The notes: generated by a model not told the origin, from the letters alone. A DNA stretch of 64,000 nt from JBMNQH01 sp050944035 (GCA_050944035.1 JBMNQH010000006.1:66168-130167); one strand, 5' to 3'. Shown: positions 1 through 8,580, counted from the first letter of the stretch. Made by a program: numbers and translations.

Positions 1-1215
1 CGGTTTCATATCCGTATCATCACCAAACACGAAGCAGATAACGCGAACTCTTTTCTGGCACAGGGCGGAATCTGTGTTTTGCGTGGTGAAGACGATTATA
101 ACGACTATTATGAAGATACTATGCGTGCGGGGCACTATGAAAATAATCCCCGGACTGTGGAACTGGTGCTCCGCAGCTCAAACAGCATTATTTTAGACCT
201 TTTGCGGCTCGGCGTCCGGTTTAACCGTACCCCGGAAGGAACACTTGACTATACCAAAGAGGGCGCGCATTCGCGGCCTCGTATTCTGTTTCATCAGGAT
301 GTGACTGGAAACGAAATTACAAGTACACTGTTGGAACAGGTGCGGAAGCGGCCCAATATTACAGTTGATGAATACACCACAATGATAGATATTATCTCCA
401 GGGACAATGTCTGTGGAGGTGTGGTCGTATCGGGCCCGGATAAGCAGTTGTATACCATCTCAGCCAATCATGTTGTGCTTGCATGCGGCGGTCTCGGCGG
501 TCTTTATAAAAACTCCACCAGCTTTCCGCACATTACCGGCGACGCTCTGGCGATTGCATTGCGGCATCAGGTGGAAATAGAACATCTGAATTACATCCAG
601 ATTCATCCGACTACGTTATTTTCCCATAAAGCCGGCCGGAGATTTCTGATTTCGGAATCCGTCCGGGGTGAAGGTGCCCTGCTGTTGGACAAGCACGGCA
701 ATAGATTTACCGACGAGCTGCAGCCCCGTGATGTGGTAAGCAAGGCCATCTGGAAACAGATGGAGATTGACGGGACTGAACACGTTTGGGAGGATATGCG
801 TCCTCTCAGCGAAACAATGATCTTAAACCATTTTCCCAACATCTACCAGCAATGTCTGGAGGAAGGATTTGACGCACGATATGAGCCCGTACCGGTCGTT
901 CCGGCACAGCATTATTTAATGGGCGGCATCAAGGTGGATCTTGCCAGCCGCACCTCCATGTCTGGCCTTTACGCCTGCGGGGAAACCAGTTGTAACGGTA
1001 TCCATGGCAAGAACCGGCTTGCCAGCAATTCTCTGCTGGAGGCCATGGTCTTTGCCCAGCGGGCGGCGAACGATATCATATTTGGCCCGAAAAGAGCAAC
1101 TCCCATTTTCTGTGACGTGGATCTTACACAGTATGAGGATCTGGATGCACTGTTTGCAAATTACCGTGATCTTGTACTGCAAACGATAGAAAGGTTAGAA
1201 AATCACAATGACTGA
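1..1215 (+). CDS. nadB: L-aspartate oxidase, 5' end outside the window
   Basis: FAD flavoenzyme that oxidises L-aspartate to iminoaspartate, the first step of de novo NAD synthesis. The frame is open from base 1, so the start codon and the N-terminal FAD-binding Rossmann motif lie upstream. Visible family motifs are SFLAQGGI at the left edge, the HPTTLF block, SESVRGEGA, GNRFTDE, HYLMGGIKVD and the FAD-contacting CGETSCNGIHGKNRLASNS. About 404 residues are present. The protein stops soon after the flavoprotein core, so it has little of the C-terminal helical domain seen in longer NadB proteins; this short form occurs in clostridia. The stop overlaps the nadC start by 8 bases, showing an operon. 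Confidence 0.95.
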   Translation, partial: RFHIRIITKHEADNANSFLAQGGICVLRGEDDYNDYYEDTMRAGHYENNPRTVELVLRSSNSIILDLLRLGVRFNRTPEGTLDYTKEGAHSRPRILFHQDVTGNEITSTLLEQVRKRPNITVDEYTTMIDIISRDNVCGGVVVSGPDKQLYTISANHVVLACGGLGGLYKNSTSFPHITGDALAIALRHQVEIEHLNYIQIHPTTLFSHKAGRRFLISESVRGEGALLLDKHGNRFTDELQPRDVVSKAIWKQMEIDGTEHVWEDMRPLSETMILNHFPNIYQQCLEEGFDARYEPVPVVPAQHYLMGGIKVDLASRTSMSGLYACGETSCNGIHGKNRLASNSLLEAMVFAQRAANDIIFGPKRATPIFCDVDLTQYEDLDALFANYRDLVLQTIERLENHND

Positions 1216-2059
1216 AGTTACTATGAAGCTGAATGTTGATCGACTGCTTCTGATGGCTCTGCAAGAGGATATTACCAGTGAGGATGTTTCTACAAACGCA
1301 GTGATGCCGAGTGCCCGGCAGGGTGAGGTACAGCTGATTTGTAAGGAGGACGGCGTGATCGCCGGTCTGGATGTTTATGCCCGTGTGTTCCACCTGTTGG
1401 ATGATAAGACTGTGGTGGATTTACACTGCAAGGACGGCGATCTTGTGAAAGATGGGCAAGTGCTTGCTGTCGTCCATGGAGACATCCGTGTTTTGCTCTC
1501 CGGTGAGCGGGTCGCTTTGAATTACCTGCAGCGTATGAGCGGCATTGCAACGTATACTTCCCAAGTAGCTCAGATGCTTGAGGGGAGCAAGACCACACTG
1601 CTGGATACCCGGAAAACTACGCCGAACTGCCGTATTTTTGAAAAATACGCCGTTCGTGTAGGTGGCGGCTGTAACCATCGCTACAATCTGTCTGATGGTA
1701 TTCTACTCAAGGATAATCACGTTGCTGCCGCCGGCGGAATTACCAATGCTGTGCGGATGGCCAGAGAGTATGCCCCCTTTGTACGCAAGATTGAAGTCGA
1801 GGTAGAAACAATAGAGCAGGTGAAGGAAGCCGTTGCCGCCGGTGCAGATATTATCATGCTGGACAATATGACTGCCGATCAGATGGCGGAAGCAGTCTCT
1901 ATTATCGATGGGCGTGCGGAAACCGAGTGCTCTGGAAATGTGACTCGAGAGAATGTTGAGCAGCTCATCGACCTGGGTGTCGACTATATTTCCAGTGGAG
2001 CTTTGACCCATTCTTCTCCCATCCTCGACATCTCCATGAAGAATCTCCATGCAATCTAA
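1208..2059 (+). CDS. nadC: Nicotinate-nucleotide pyrophosphorylase (carboxylating), quinolinate phosphoribosyltransferase
   Basis: Converts quinolinate and PRPP to nicotinate mononucleotide, CO2 and PPi. The 283 residues match the usual length. Motifs seen: SGERVALNYLQRMSGIAT, the DTRKTTPNCR quinolinate/PRPP-binding stretch, VGGGCNHRYNLSDGILLKDNH, EVEVE, IMLDN and SSGALTHSS near the end. ATG 1208 overlaps the nadB stop; an in-frame ATG at 1223 is an alternative that would remove five residues. The 3' end runs into the leader of the repressor gene, consistent with one transcript. Confidence 0.96.
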   Translation: MTEVTMKLNVDRLLLMALQEDITSEDVSTNAVMPSARQGEVQLICKEDGVIAGLDVYARVFHLLDDKTVVDLHCKDGDLVKDGQVLAVVHGDIRVLLSGERVALNYLQRMSGIATYTSQVAQMLEGSKTTLLDTRKTTPNCRIFEKYAVRVGGGCNHRYNLSDGILLKDNHVAAAGGITNAVRMAREYAPFVRKIEVEVETIEQVKEAVAAGADIIMLDNMTADQMAEAVSIIDGRAETECSGNVTRENVEQLIDLGVDYISSGALTHSSPILDISMKNLHAI

Positions 2060-2078
2060 TGAAGAAAGAGGTGTTCAC

Positions 2079-2630
2079 TTGAAATCAGCAGAGCGCCGGG
2101 CAGAAATTTTGAACATACTGCAACATAGGGATGTTCCAATTGCAGCAAAAGACTTGGCCGCGCATTTTCATGTCAGCCGTCAGGTTATTGTGCAGGACAT
2201 CGCAGTGATTCGAGCAACGTTTCCCGGTATTGTTTCCACTTGTCGGGGCTATACCATAAGCAAACAGAGTTGCTGTTATAGCCGCGAGTTTAAAGTTTGC
2301 CACACCGCCGAGGAGGCTGCCAGAGAGCTGAACCTGATTGTCGATTGCGGAGGTGCAATAAAAAATGTCAGCATCAAACATCGGATATATGGGCGAATTA
2401 TGGTAGAAATGGATATCAGCTCCCGTCAGGATGTGGAGGAGTTCCTCGAACTGTTGCAATCGGGAAAATCCACACTGCTTGCGAATGCAGCTGCGGGATA
2501 TCACTACCATTTGGTCGAAGCCGCAAGTGAAGAGCGGTTGGATCTGATCGCTGCACGACTCGAAGAGGCGGGATTTTTGGCTCCGCTCACCCCGTGGGAA
2601 AAAGAAACAGAGGGAGAAAGCAATCAATGA
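2079..2630 (+). CDS. niaR: NAD biosynthesis transcriptional repressor, HTH plus 3H domain
   Basis: NiaR-type niacin-responsive repressor. Residues 1-60 form an HTH_11 winged helix (RRAEILNILQHRDVPIAAKDL then HVSRQVIVQDI). The rest is the 3H domain: conserved His in VCHTAEEAARELN, then IVDCGG, VSIKHRIYGR and the third His cluster GYHYHL, expected to bind metal and nicotinate. I chose TTG 2079 because AGAAAGAGGTG lies just upstream of it; the in-frame ATG 2049 inside nadC would add ten residues without a good ribosome site. Its place between nadC and nadA suggests it controls this operon, presumably by feedback; the operator would lie upstream of the window. Confidence 0.88.
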   Translation: MKSAERRAEILNILQHRDVPIAAKDLAAHFHVSRQVIVQDIAVIRATFPGIVSTCRGYTISKQSCCYSREFKVCHTAEEAARELNLIVDCGGAIKNVSIKHRIYGRIMVEMDISSRQDVEEFLELLQSGKSTLLANAAAGYHYHLVEAASEERLDLIAARLEEAGFLAPLTPWEKETEGESNQ

Positions 2631-3544
2631 AGGTTCAAGAATTACAAAAAGAAATTCTGCGATTAAAGAAGGAGAATGATATTTGTATTCTGGCGCATAC
2701 CTATCAGAGTCAGCCGATTCTGGAGGTCGCGGATTATGTAGGCGATTCCTATGGACTCAGCATACAGGCCGGCAAGAGTACACACCAAAATATTCTGATG
2801 TGCGGCGTCCGGTTTATGGCCGAAACCTGCAAAGTTCTGTGTTCGGACAAACATGTATATCTTGCCAATCCCGTTGCGAGCTGTCCCATGGCGGAACAGC
2901 TGGATTTGAAAACGCTGGAGGATCTCAAGCGGCAGTATCCGGGTTATGCAGTAGTGGTTTATATCAACACTACCTCCGAAATCAAGACCGCCTGTGATGT
3001 GTGCGTGACTTCTTCCTCTGCGGTGCAGATCTGCCGAACGATAGATTCAGACAAAATTCTGTTTATTCCGGACCCCAATCTGGGACAGTATGTAGCATCT
3101 CAGCTGCCCGAAAAACAGTTTGCCTTTTACAGTGGAGGCTGTCCGTATCATATGCGGGCTGGAAAAGCGGATGTAGAACGTATGAAGTCCGCACATCCCG
3201 GTGCGCTTCTGCTTGTCCACCCGGAGTGTCGGGCAGAAGTCGTCTCCGCAGCGGATTATGTCGGTTCCACCACTGGGATTATGGAGTATGCGAAAATATC
3301 CGAGGCAGAGGAGTTCATCATCGGTACGGAAAACAGCATTGTGGAACATCTGCAATACGATTACCCGAACAAAAGATTCTATTCCCTATCTACCGGATTG
3401 ACCTGTGTGGATATGCGGATCACCACATTGATGGACGTCTATAACTGTATTCAGGGTACCGGTGGAGAGGAGATTGTTCTCCCGGACAGCGTTATAGCCG
3501 GTGCCAGCCGATGCATCAACCGTATGATAGCGTTGGGCGGTTGA
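2627..3544 (+). CDS. nadA: Quinolinate synthase, [4Fe-4S] enzyme
   Basis: Condenses iminoaspartate with dihydroxyacetone phosphate to quinolinate. The 305-residue length fits the short clostridial/Thermotoga type. Seen: LAHTYQSQPILEVADYVGDS, GVRFMAETCKVL, first cluster Cys in VASCPMA, second in CDVCVTSSSAV, the substrate-binding HPEC, and the third cluster Cys in TGLTCVDM. ATG 2627 overlaps the repressor stop as ATGA, with AGGGAG upstream; a longer reading from GTG 2594 would lie inside the repressor gene and is less likely. Last gene of the nadB-nadC-niaR-nadA operon. Confidence 0.95.
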   Translation: MKVQELQKEILRLKKENDICILAHTYQSQPILEVADYVGDSYGLSIQAGKSTHQNILMCGVRFMAETCKVLCSDKHVYLANPVASCPMAEQLDLKTLEDLKRQYPGYAVVVYINTTSEIKTACDVCVTSSSAVQICRTIDSDKILFIPDPNLGQYVASQLPEKQFAFYSGGCPYHMRAGKADVERMKSAHPGALLLVHPECRAEVVSAADYVGSTTGIMEYAKISEAEEFIIGTENSIVEHLQYDYPNKRFYSLSTGLTCVDMRITTLMDVYNCIQGTGGEEIVLPDSVIAGASRCINRMIALGG

Positions 3545-3855
3545 AAATAGATGGGTATGGCCTATGACCAATTTGAGGTCGTACCTGATGGTTGCTTTTT
3601 GGGGCCAACTGCAGAAAAGTTGAATTCTATATGATCGTAGAGAGAAAAGATGAAAACCACACACCTGATACAGTGCGTATCAGGTATGCGGTTTTGGTTT
3701 GGCGATAGACTGAACAAGTAACCCCCTTGTGCTTTCGAACGGCAAAAGAAGGTTCGCTCTATCGTAAAGGGTATATCATTTTGTGGACAAAAGGAATCTA
3801 GGCATCAATTATCTTCTATTCACCGATAAAGACCTGGGCTTGGTACTTCCATACT
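3545..3855. other. Non-coding gap after the nad operon
   Basis: No convincing gene. It holds the nad operon terminator-like hairpin and, near 3781-3855, short stretches that could be decayed upstream coding sequence of the frameshifted gene that follows: one frame is open from 3802 into that gene after a TAG at 3799. Base composition falls here, marking the left edge of an AT-rich accessory patch. Confidence 0.5.
3653..3700 (+). terminator. Probable terminator of the nad operon
   Basis: Stem with AAAACC/GGTTTT at its base and CACCTGATAC against GTATCAGGT above a five-base loop, followed by TTTTGGTTT. It lies about 110 bases after the nadA stop. Confidence 0.6.
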
Positions 3856-4400
3856 ATGGCATCCGCCAATGATAAACAATGGACGAATTTTACCGGAGGA
3901 AAAGCAACTGCGGATGTTCGTAAAATAACAGTACAAATTCAGGATGCGCTTTTGGAAACCTTGTCGGTTTCCACCAAAAACGAGGATGTTTCTATCACTC
4001 CGTTCACTCTGAAAGGAAAAGTTTTGCTAGTTCAGTTGTATCTGACACCACAGACAATTCCTCTGAACCCGTTGTAGGGCCCCTAAAATTTGTGTTAACA
4101 GCAGGCGAGGCTGGCGAATATGGCAAACTCATCACCTATAACAAAGGCACCAAATTTGAAGAAAATTTTTATGCTTTCTATATTCCAGAAGGTACATATA
4201 CTGTAACGAATAAAGGCGAATATATGAGCCAAGTAAATGTTTACAGTGATGAAACTCATATCACAGAAGACGGTTGGGAAGAAGCAGAATCTTTAGGCGT
4301 TAAACTGCTTGATGTTGGCAAGTCTGATACTATTACTGTTAGTGCCGGACAGCATATCAAAATTGCAGAACCTTCTGTTTTCGAGTTTGAACAGCAATAA
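3856..4400 (+). pseudogene. Frameshifted gene for a secreted or surface-type hypothetical protein
   Basis: Two adjacent frames read as one protein if a single base shift is allowed near 4020. The first part (3856 to about 4020) ends in TPFTLKGK; the second frame is already open from about 4023 (ASSVVSDTTDNSSEPVVGP) and continues through FVLTAGEAGEYGK, FYIPEGTYTVTNKGEY and VNVYSDETHITEDGW to a TAA at 4400. The second half reads like a beta-rich C-terminal domain, and the Ser/Thr/Asp-rich linker resembles one in secreted clostridial proteins. The 5' part with any signal peptide is missing. I do not recognise a function. Either a decayed gene or a sequencing indel. Confidence 0.55.
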
Positions 4401-4428
4401 TTCAACAACACATCAAGAGGTGGATTAA

Positions 4429-4677
4429 ATGACTTGTCCCAGATGCAGCAGTGAAGATGTAGAAGTGCAGATTGTCAATGAAATACATCTAAAAAATAAA
4501 CATCACGGATGTTTGTGGTGGCTTTGCATCGGATGCTGGTGGATCCCTTTTAAATGGTTGTTTCTTACTTTACCTGCTTTATTGTTTAAGATATTCGGAT
4601 ACAAGAAACAACGAGTGATTAACATACACAAATCCATTTGTGTATGTCAATCGTGTGGATACACTTGGAATTCATAA
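4429..4677 (+). CDS. Small Cys/Trp-rich zinc-ribbon membrane protein
   Basis: 82 residues with CPRC at residues 3-6 and CQSC near the C-terminus, a split zinc ribbon whose two knuckles flank a Trp/Cys-rich hydrophobic segment (HGCLWWLCIGCWW then LFLTLPALLF), probably one membrane helix or hairpin. AAGAGGTGG lies upstream of ATG 4429. Similar small proteins occur across gut clostridia, often near accessory genes, with no assigned function. It follows the frameshifted gene by 28 bases and may have been co-transcribed with it. Confidence 0.7.
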   Translation: MTCPRCSSEDVEVQIVNEIHLKNKHHGCLWWLCIGCWWIPFKWLFLTLPALLFKIFGYKKQRVINIHKSICVCQSCGYTWNS

Positions 4678-4695
4678 AATGACATTAACAGTAAA

Positions 4696-4737
4696 GACGG
4701 TATGTTGCTAAATTTGCAGCATACCGTCCTGTTTTTA
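4696..4737. terminator. Hairpin terminator between convergent genes
   Basis: GACGGTATGTTGC pairs with GCAGCATACCGTC around a seven-base A/T loop, followed by CTGTTTTTA on the plus strand. It ends at the stop of the minus-strand gene and could serve both genes. Confidence 0.75.
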
Positions 4738-4738
4738 G

Positions 4739-5536
4739 TTATTGGTCAAAATCCACCAATTTAAGTTCCGAGTTCATATCATAAATGCATTGCCAAAAAG
4801 ATTTCTTGATTACTGTGTTATTACAAATTAACATGCAACCACATCTATGATCGTCATCAAGCCGAAGGGTGTTAATGTCCGCTTTAAAGTTAACCATTCC
4901 AATATATTTTCCGTTTATCGAAACAGAAACAATAATTCTGCCTTTAGCGTGCCCAAAAAGAACTGCCGATTTGCCGATATAACGAAATAATAGCTGTTCA
5001 GTGTTTATTTGCCCGTTATCTTTGTCCTCAATTTTATGTAAATTATCATACATTTTCAAATCAAGATTTTCTTTATCTAAATTTTCACTCAACATTGCTT
5101 TTCGTAGTGTTGCAGTATCAGCACTTTTTTCAAACTGTTCGCCAAACAAATAAAAACCAGTCGCTAATGCCACTTTACACATAAATCGCAATCTAATATC
5201 AATGTCAACGCTAAAGCTGACATCCAATTTTGAAAACTTGTCATACTTTTTTTGCTCTATATGGTCGTAAACGGATGAACCGCTTTTTGTTAAAGTCCAT
5301 GTCGCTGGGTGATTATTAATCCGGCATTTACTTAGACGTAAAACTGGCGCTTTATTTGAATGCCCTTTATTGTTATGAGGAAGAAGATGTAACTTAACTA
5401 TGGGATCGTTTGAAAATTTGCCATCTATACAACTTCCTAAATAATTATTGATTTTTCTTCCAACATCAATTGTAAAATTATTATTGCCGCCCAAAGCTAA
5501 CGGGATAATATGTTCTTTTTCAAAATTATAGCTCAA
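4739..5536 (-). CDS. HNH-endonuclease-like protein, N-terminus possibly lost
   Basis: 265 residues, AT-rich, starting at a TTG. EHIIPLALGGNNN at residues 8-20 is the first strand and metal-binding His of an HNH (beta-beta-alpha) fold, with NNYLG following. HNH proteins of this type usually carry a CxxC zinc knuckle before this motif, and a TAA lies four codons upstream, so the zinc half is absent. The remaining 200 residues (RLRFMCKVALATGFYLFG, GRIIVSVSINGKYIGMVNF) are not recognised and could be a target-recognition region. It may be an intact short family or a 5'-truncated nuclease; the AT-rich context supports acquisition by transfer. Confidence 0.55.
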   Translation of the reverse strand: MSYNFEKEHIIPLALGGNNNFTIDVGRKINNYLGSCIDGKFSNDPIVKLHLLPHNNKGHSNKAPVLRLSKCRINNHPATWTLTKSGSSVYDHIEQKKYDKFSKLDVSFSVDIDIRLRFMCKVALATGFYLFGEQFEKSADTATLRKAMLSENLDKENLDLKMYDNLHKIEDKDNGQINTEQLLFRYIGKSAVLFGHAKGRIIVSVSINGKYIGMVNFKADINTLRLDDDHRCGCMLICNNTVIKKSFWQCIYDMNSELKLVDFDQ

Positions 5537-5556
5537 TATCTTTAATTAAAACAATA

Positions 5557-5597
5557 AATCCGAACCCATCTCCAATTTTGAAGATTGAGTTCGGATT
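5557..5597 (-). terminator. Terminator of tRNA-Ala
   Basis: AATCCGAAC pairs with GTTCGGATT with partial pairing inside; on the minus strand the stem is followed by TATTGTTTT. It lies 10 bases beyond the tRNA CCA end. Confidence 0.55.
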
Positions 5598-5606
5598 ATA
5601 TCGACT

Positions 5607-5682
5607 TGGTGGACCCGAGGAGATTCGAACTCCCGACCCCTACAATGCGAATGTAGTGCGCTCCCAACTGCGCTACGAGCCC
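5607..5682 (-). tRNA. tRNA-Ala (anticodon CGC)
   Basis: A complete 76-base cloverleaf reads on the minus strand: acceptor GGGCTCG pairing (with wobble) to CGGGTCC, D-arm TAGCGCAGTTGGGAGCGCA, anticodon stem CTACA/TGTAG around loop TTCGCAT giving anticodon CGC, T-arm CGGGAGTTCGAATCTCC and an encoded CCA end. Anticodon CGC reads GCG alanine codons. Confidence 0.93.
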
Positions 5683-5711
5683 AAATATATGGTTTCTAAA
5701 AGCTGTAAATT

Positions 5712-5739
5712 ATTATAGCACGAAATTTTCAAATGTAAA
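5712..5739 (-). promoter_or_regulatory. Promoter of tRNA-Ala
   Basis: On the minus strand TTTACA, 16 bases, TATAAT (perfect -10), ending about 30 bases before the tRNA 5' end. Confidence 0.6.
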
Positions 5740-5800
5740 TAGGATTTCCTGTAGAAGATTTCAGAAAGATGAGAGATTAGAAATAAATTGGATTTAGATA

Positions 5801-5829
5801 TTGAATAAATGAAAAAAATATAGTAAAAT
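5801..5829 (+). promoter_or_regulatory. Promoter of the SRP RNA
   Basis: TTGAAT, exactly 17 bases, TAAAAT; the predicted start falls at about 5836-5838, the first paired base of the RNA. Confidence 0.65.
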
Positions 5830-5837
5830 AAATAACA

Positions 5838-6133
5838 GCGGCCTGTGGCATGGCTGCACTAGTCGGGGAGCTAGCGGTGCCCTGTATCTGCAATCCGCTA
5901 TAGCAGGGATGAATTCCCGCCCCCGGGTATTCGATGTATTGTCTGACCGCGGTAAGTGGCGATGAGAGTCCGGTCTTGCGCAACGAGAGCCTGTGAACCA
6001 TGTCAGGCGGGGAACCGAGCAGCATTAAGCAGGTTATCCCGTGTGCCGTGAGGGTGCCGGATTTGAGTTAACTGCCTCGGTAACGGATATATCGTATATT
6101 CAAAGGCGGGTGTGCAGTCTTGCCATGGGCCGC
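5838..6133 (+). ncRNA. ffs: Signal recognition particle RNA, large type with Alu domain
   Basis: About 296 bases. The two ends pair (GCGGCCTGTGGCATGG with CCATGGGCCGC and adjoining bases). The 5' Alu domain is recognisable from GTCGGGGAGCTAGCGGTGCC and the GGGATGAATTCCCGC loop region. The Ffh-binding S domain is the asymmetric loop GTCAGG..GGGGAA..AGCAGCA at about 6002-6025. Gram-positive spore formers have this long form. The RNA forms SRP with Ffh for co-translational membrane targeting. It lies directly upstream of dnaX, a common neighbour in Firmicutes. Confidence 0.93.
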
Positions 6134-6139
6134 ATTTTT

Positions 6140-6163
6140 GCCCGTTTTTCAAACGGGCTTTTT
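6140..6163 (+). terminator. Terminator after the SRP RNA
   Basis: GCCCGTTT pairs with AAACGGGC around a three-base loop, followed by TTTTT; it separates the RNA from dnaX. Confidence 0.8.
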
Positions 6164-6215
6164 CAATCAGGATTTCTTTTTACTTCACGGCTTTTGAATA
6201 ATAGGAGTTCTATCT

Positions 6216-7991
6216 ATGTATCAGGCGCTTTATCGCAAATGGCGTCCACGTACCTTTGATGATGTGGTCGGTCAGGAGCATATTACGGACACTTTGAAAA
6301 ATCAGGTGCAGACCGGTCGGCTGTCCCATGCGTATCTTTTCATTGGTACCAGGGGGACGGGAAAGACCACCTGTGCAAAAATCCTGGCGCGTGCCGTCAA
6401 CTGCGAGCATCCGGTCAACGGCAATCCCTGCAACTGTTGTCCTGCCTGCCGCGGTATTGAAAGCGGGTCAATTCTGGATGTTGTGGAGCTGGATGCGGCG
6501 TCCAATAACGGTGTTGACAATGTGCGGGAGCTGCGGGACGAGGCAATCTTTTCTCCTGCTGCGGTGAAAAAGCGTGTGTACATCATCGATGAGGTGCATA
6601 TGCTGTCCATTTCCGCGTTTAACGCTCTGCTGAAGATTTTGGAGGAGCCGCCCGAGCACCTGATGTTTATCTTGGCAACAACGGAATTAAACAAGGTTCC
6701 TGCAACCATTGTCTCCCGGTGTCAGCGTCACAGCTTCCGGCGGATTGACAGTACAACGGCTGCAAATCGTCTGTACGACATAGCCCAGAAGGAAGGCCTG
6801 CAGCTGGAATCCGATGCAGCCAAGCTGTTGGGTCGTCTGGCTGACGGTTCCATGCGGGATGGATTGTCGTTGCTGGATCAATGTTCCGGAAGAGAACACA
6901 TTGATGTGAATACCGTATTGTCCGTTATGGGACTTGCCGGAAGTTTCCGGATAGCAGAATTGTTGACAGCCATTGTGGATCATGATTGTGCCACAGCATT
7001 GACGAAATTTCAAGCCATGTGGCAGGATGGCAAAGATCCTGCGACCCTGATGCATGAGCTTTCCACATTACAGCGTGATTTGTTGATGCTGAAAGTGGCG
7101 GCCAAAGGGGGAGTCGGTTTGCTCTCCGGAATGTATGATGAACAGCTTTTAAAGCCGCTCGGAAAAAAACTGACCGCGGAAGAGCTGATGTATAATCTGT
7201 CCACCATTCAGAATGCCATGCGTGGTATAGGGGACAACCGCAATGTCCGGACTGCGGCAGAACTGTGTCTGATCCGTCTATGCGAGCCGGAGCTGGGTGA
7301 AAGCTTCGAGGCGTTTGAAGCCCGTCTTGCCCGACTGGAAGCGCAGCTTGAAGCGGGTATTCCAGTCCACAGTACAGAGCCCGTACCGGTACGGACGATG
7401 GAAACAGAAGAACCGGAGGCAGATACTCCGCCATTTGATATAGAAGGACCCGCTACAATGGAAGCGGATATTCCCCCGTTTGATATAGAGGAGCGGGCTG
7501 TGGTGGAAGAAGATGTTCCGCCATTTGATTTGGAAGAGCCAACTGTAATGAAGGATGTTCCGCCATTTGATTTAGAGGAACCGGAAGAAGTGCTGGAGAT
7601 TCCATCCATTCCGAAACAGGAGACAGGAGAGCGGCCGATTATAGAAAATGTAACTAAGCCCGAACAGCATACTGTGGCAAAGTCGGAGCTCTGGGAAAAG
7701 CTTGTGGACGATTTGCAGGGAAAAGTGGATATCGGAACGTTTATTGTCATCAGCGATGACTACAATGTGTGTGGCGACGTTGTTGGGGAAGAACTGGTGA
7801 TTCGGACAAAGGATAAGTTTTGCACAGATCGTGTCAAAGACCCAGAGGTGCAGGAGCAGATCCGAGAAGCGCTTGTTCGGGTCAATGGGCATGCAATTCC
7901 GATTCGTGTTGTAGAGGCGAAAACCAGACAGGCAGTAAATACGGAAAAATTGAATGCATTGGAGCGATTTCCCAATGTAATTATGAAATAG
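6216..7991 (+). CDS. dnaX: DNA polymerase III subunit gamma/tau
   Basis: Clamp-loader ATPase, 591 residues. N-terminal AAA+ module: Walker A GTRGTGKTT near residue 45, zinc site formed by CEHPVNGNPCNCCPAC, Walker B VYIIDEVHML, sensor ATTELNKVP and the SRC box SRCQRHSFR. Domain III follows to about residue 370. An acidic linker (about 400-465) carries four copies of a PPFD(I/L)E unit, then a C-terminal tau-like domain. TAGGA precedes ATG 6216. I saw no slippery A-run that would give a separate gamma product. ybaB follows by 13 bases as an operon. Confidence 0.96.
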   Translation: MYQALYRKWRPRTFDDVVGQEHITDTLKNQVQTGRLSHAYLFIGTRGTGKTTCAKILARAVNCEHPVNGNPCNCCPACRGIESGSILDVVELDAASNNGVDNVRELRDEAIFSPAAVKKRVYIIDEVHMLSISAFNALLKILEEPPEHLMFILATTELNKVPATIVSRCQRHSFRRIDSTTAANRLYDIAQKEGLQLESDAAKLLGRLADGSMRDGLSLLDQCSGREHIDVNTVLSVMGLAGSFRIAELLTAIVDHDCATALTKFQAMWQDGKDPATLMHELSTLQRDLLMLKVAAKGGVGLLSGMYDEQLLKPLGKKLTAEELMYNLSTIQNAMRGIGDNRNVRTAAELCLIRLCEPELGESFEAFEARLARLEAQLEAGIPVHSTEPVPVRTMETEEPEADTPPFDIEGPATMEADIPPFDIEERAVVEEDVPPFDLEEPTVMKDVPPFDLEEPEEVLEIPSIPKQETGERPIIENVTKPEQHTVAKSELWEKLVDDLQGKVDIGTFIVISDDYNVCGDVVGEELVIRTKDKFCTDRVKDPEVQEQIREALVRVNGHAIPIRVVEAKTRQAVNTEKLNALERFPNVIMK

Positions 7992-8004
7992 GAGGCGTTT
8001 GATT

Positions 8005-8346
8005 ATGGCAAAAGGTGGTTATAGAGGCGGTATGCCCGGTGGCGGCATGAATATGAATATGATCCGGCAGGCGCAGAAAATGCAGCAGGATTTGCTCAAA
8101 ATGCAGCAGGAGATAGAGAGCCGTACCTTTACCGCAACAGCGGGCGGCGGCGCCGTGACCGCAGTGGCAAGCGGCAAGCGCGAGATCATGTCCGTTACCA
8201 TTGATCCTGATGTTGTTGATCCAGAAGATGTTGAAATGCTGCAGGATATGATTGTTGCCGCAGTCAATGAAGCACTCAGAACCGCAGAGTCCACAGCCAA
8301 CGAAAGCATGGCAAAGCTCACCGGCGGATTAAATCTTGGATTCTAG
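8005..8346 (+). CDS. ybaB: YbaB/EbfC family nucleoid-associated protein
   Basis: 113 residues, typical of this small dimeric DNA-binding family encoded after dnaX. The Gly/Met-rich N-terminus (GGYRGGMPGGGMNMNM) leads into the coiled-coil RQAQKMQQDLLKMQQEIESR, then GGGAVTAVASGKREI and IDPDVVDPEDVEMLQDMIVAAVNEA. GGAGG at 7991-7995 sets ATG 8005; an upstream TTG at 7999 lies too close to it. recR, which often follows ybaB, is not here: a strong terminator follows instead. Confidence 0.94.
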   Translation: MAKGGYRGGMPGGGMNMNMIRQAQKMQQDLLKMQQEIESRTFTATAGGGAVTAVASGKREIMSVTIDPDVVDPEDVEMLQDMIVAAVNEALRTAESTANESMAKLTGGLNLGF

Positions 8347-8373
8347 AGGAATTTTGGAATCATAACAGAGAAA

Positions 8374-8416
8374 AACAACAGCACCCCGATCAATTGATCG
8401 GGGTGCTGTTGTTTTA
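8374..8416 (+). terminator. Terminator of dnaX-ybaB
   Basis: Perfect stem AACAACAGCACCCCGATCA against its complement with almost no loop, followed by TTTTAG. The 163 bases after it hold no supported gene. Confidence 0.85.
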
Positions 8417-8580
8417 GATAGAGGAAAAAGGAGAAAACCAATAAAAATTATTTAGTGGAATCGTATCGATTTATTATCTTCTGCTCTGCAATTGTAAGAT
8501 ACCAGATAATTATGAAGAAATCAAAGAGAAATTATGGCGAAACTGTAAAGTTTTCAAAATATCTGCTGAAGAGTACAGAC

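Noticed and set aside
3545..3855. Second tRNA-Ala att repeat that would make 3.6-5.6 kb an integrated island
   Set aside because: No copy of the tRNA-Ala 3' end was found in this gap, so boundaries cannot be supported.
6216..7991. Programmed frameshift in dnaX giving a short gamma subunit
   Set aside because: No A-rich slippery run with a following stem was seen at the expected place.
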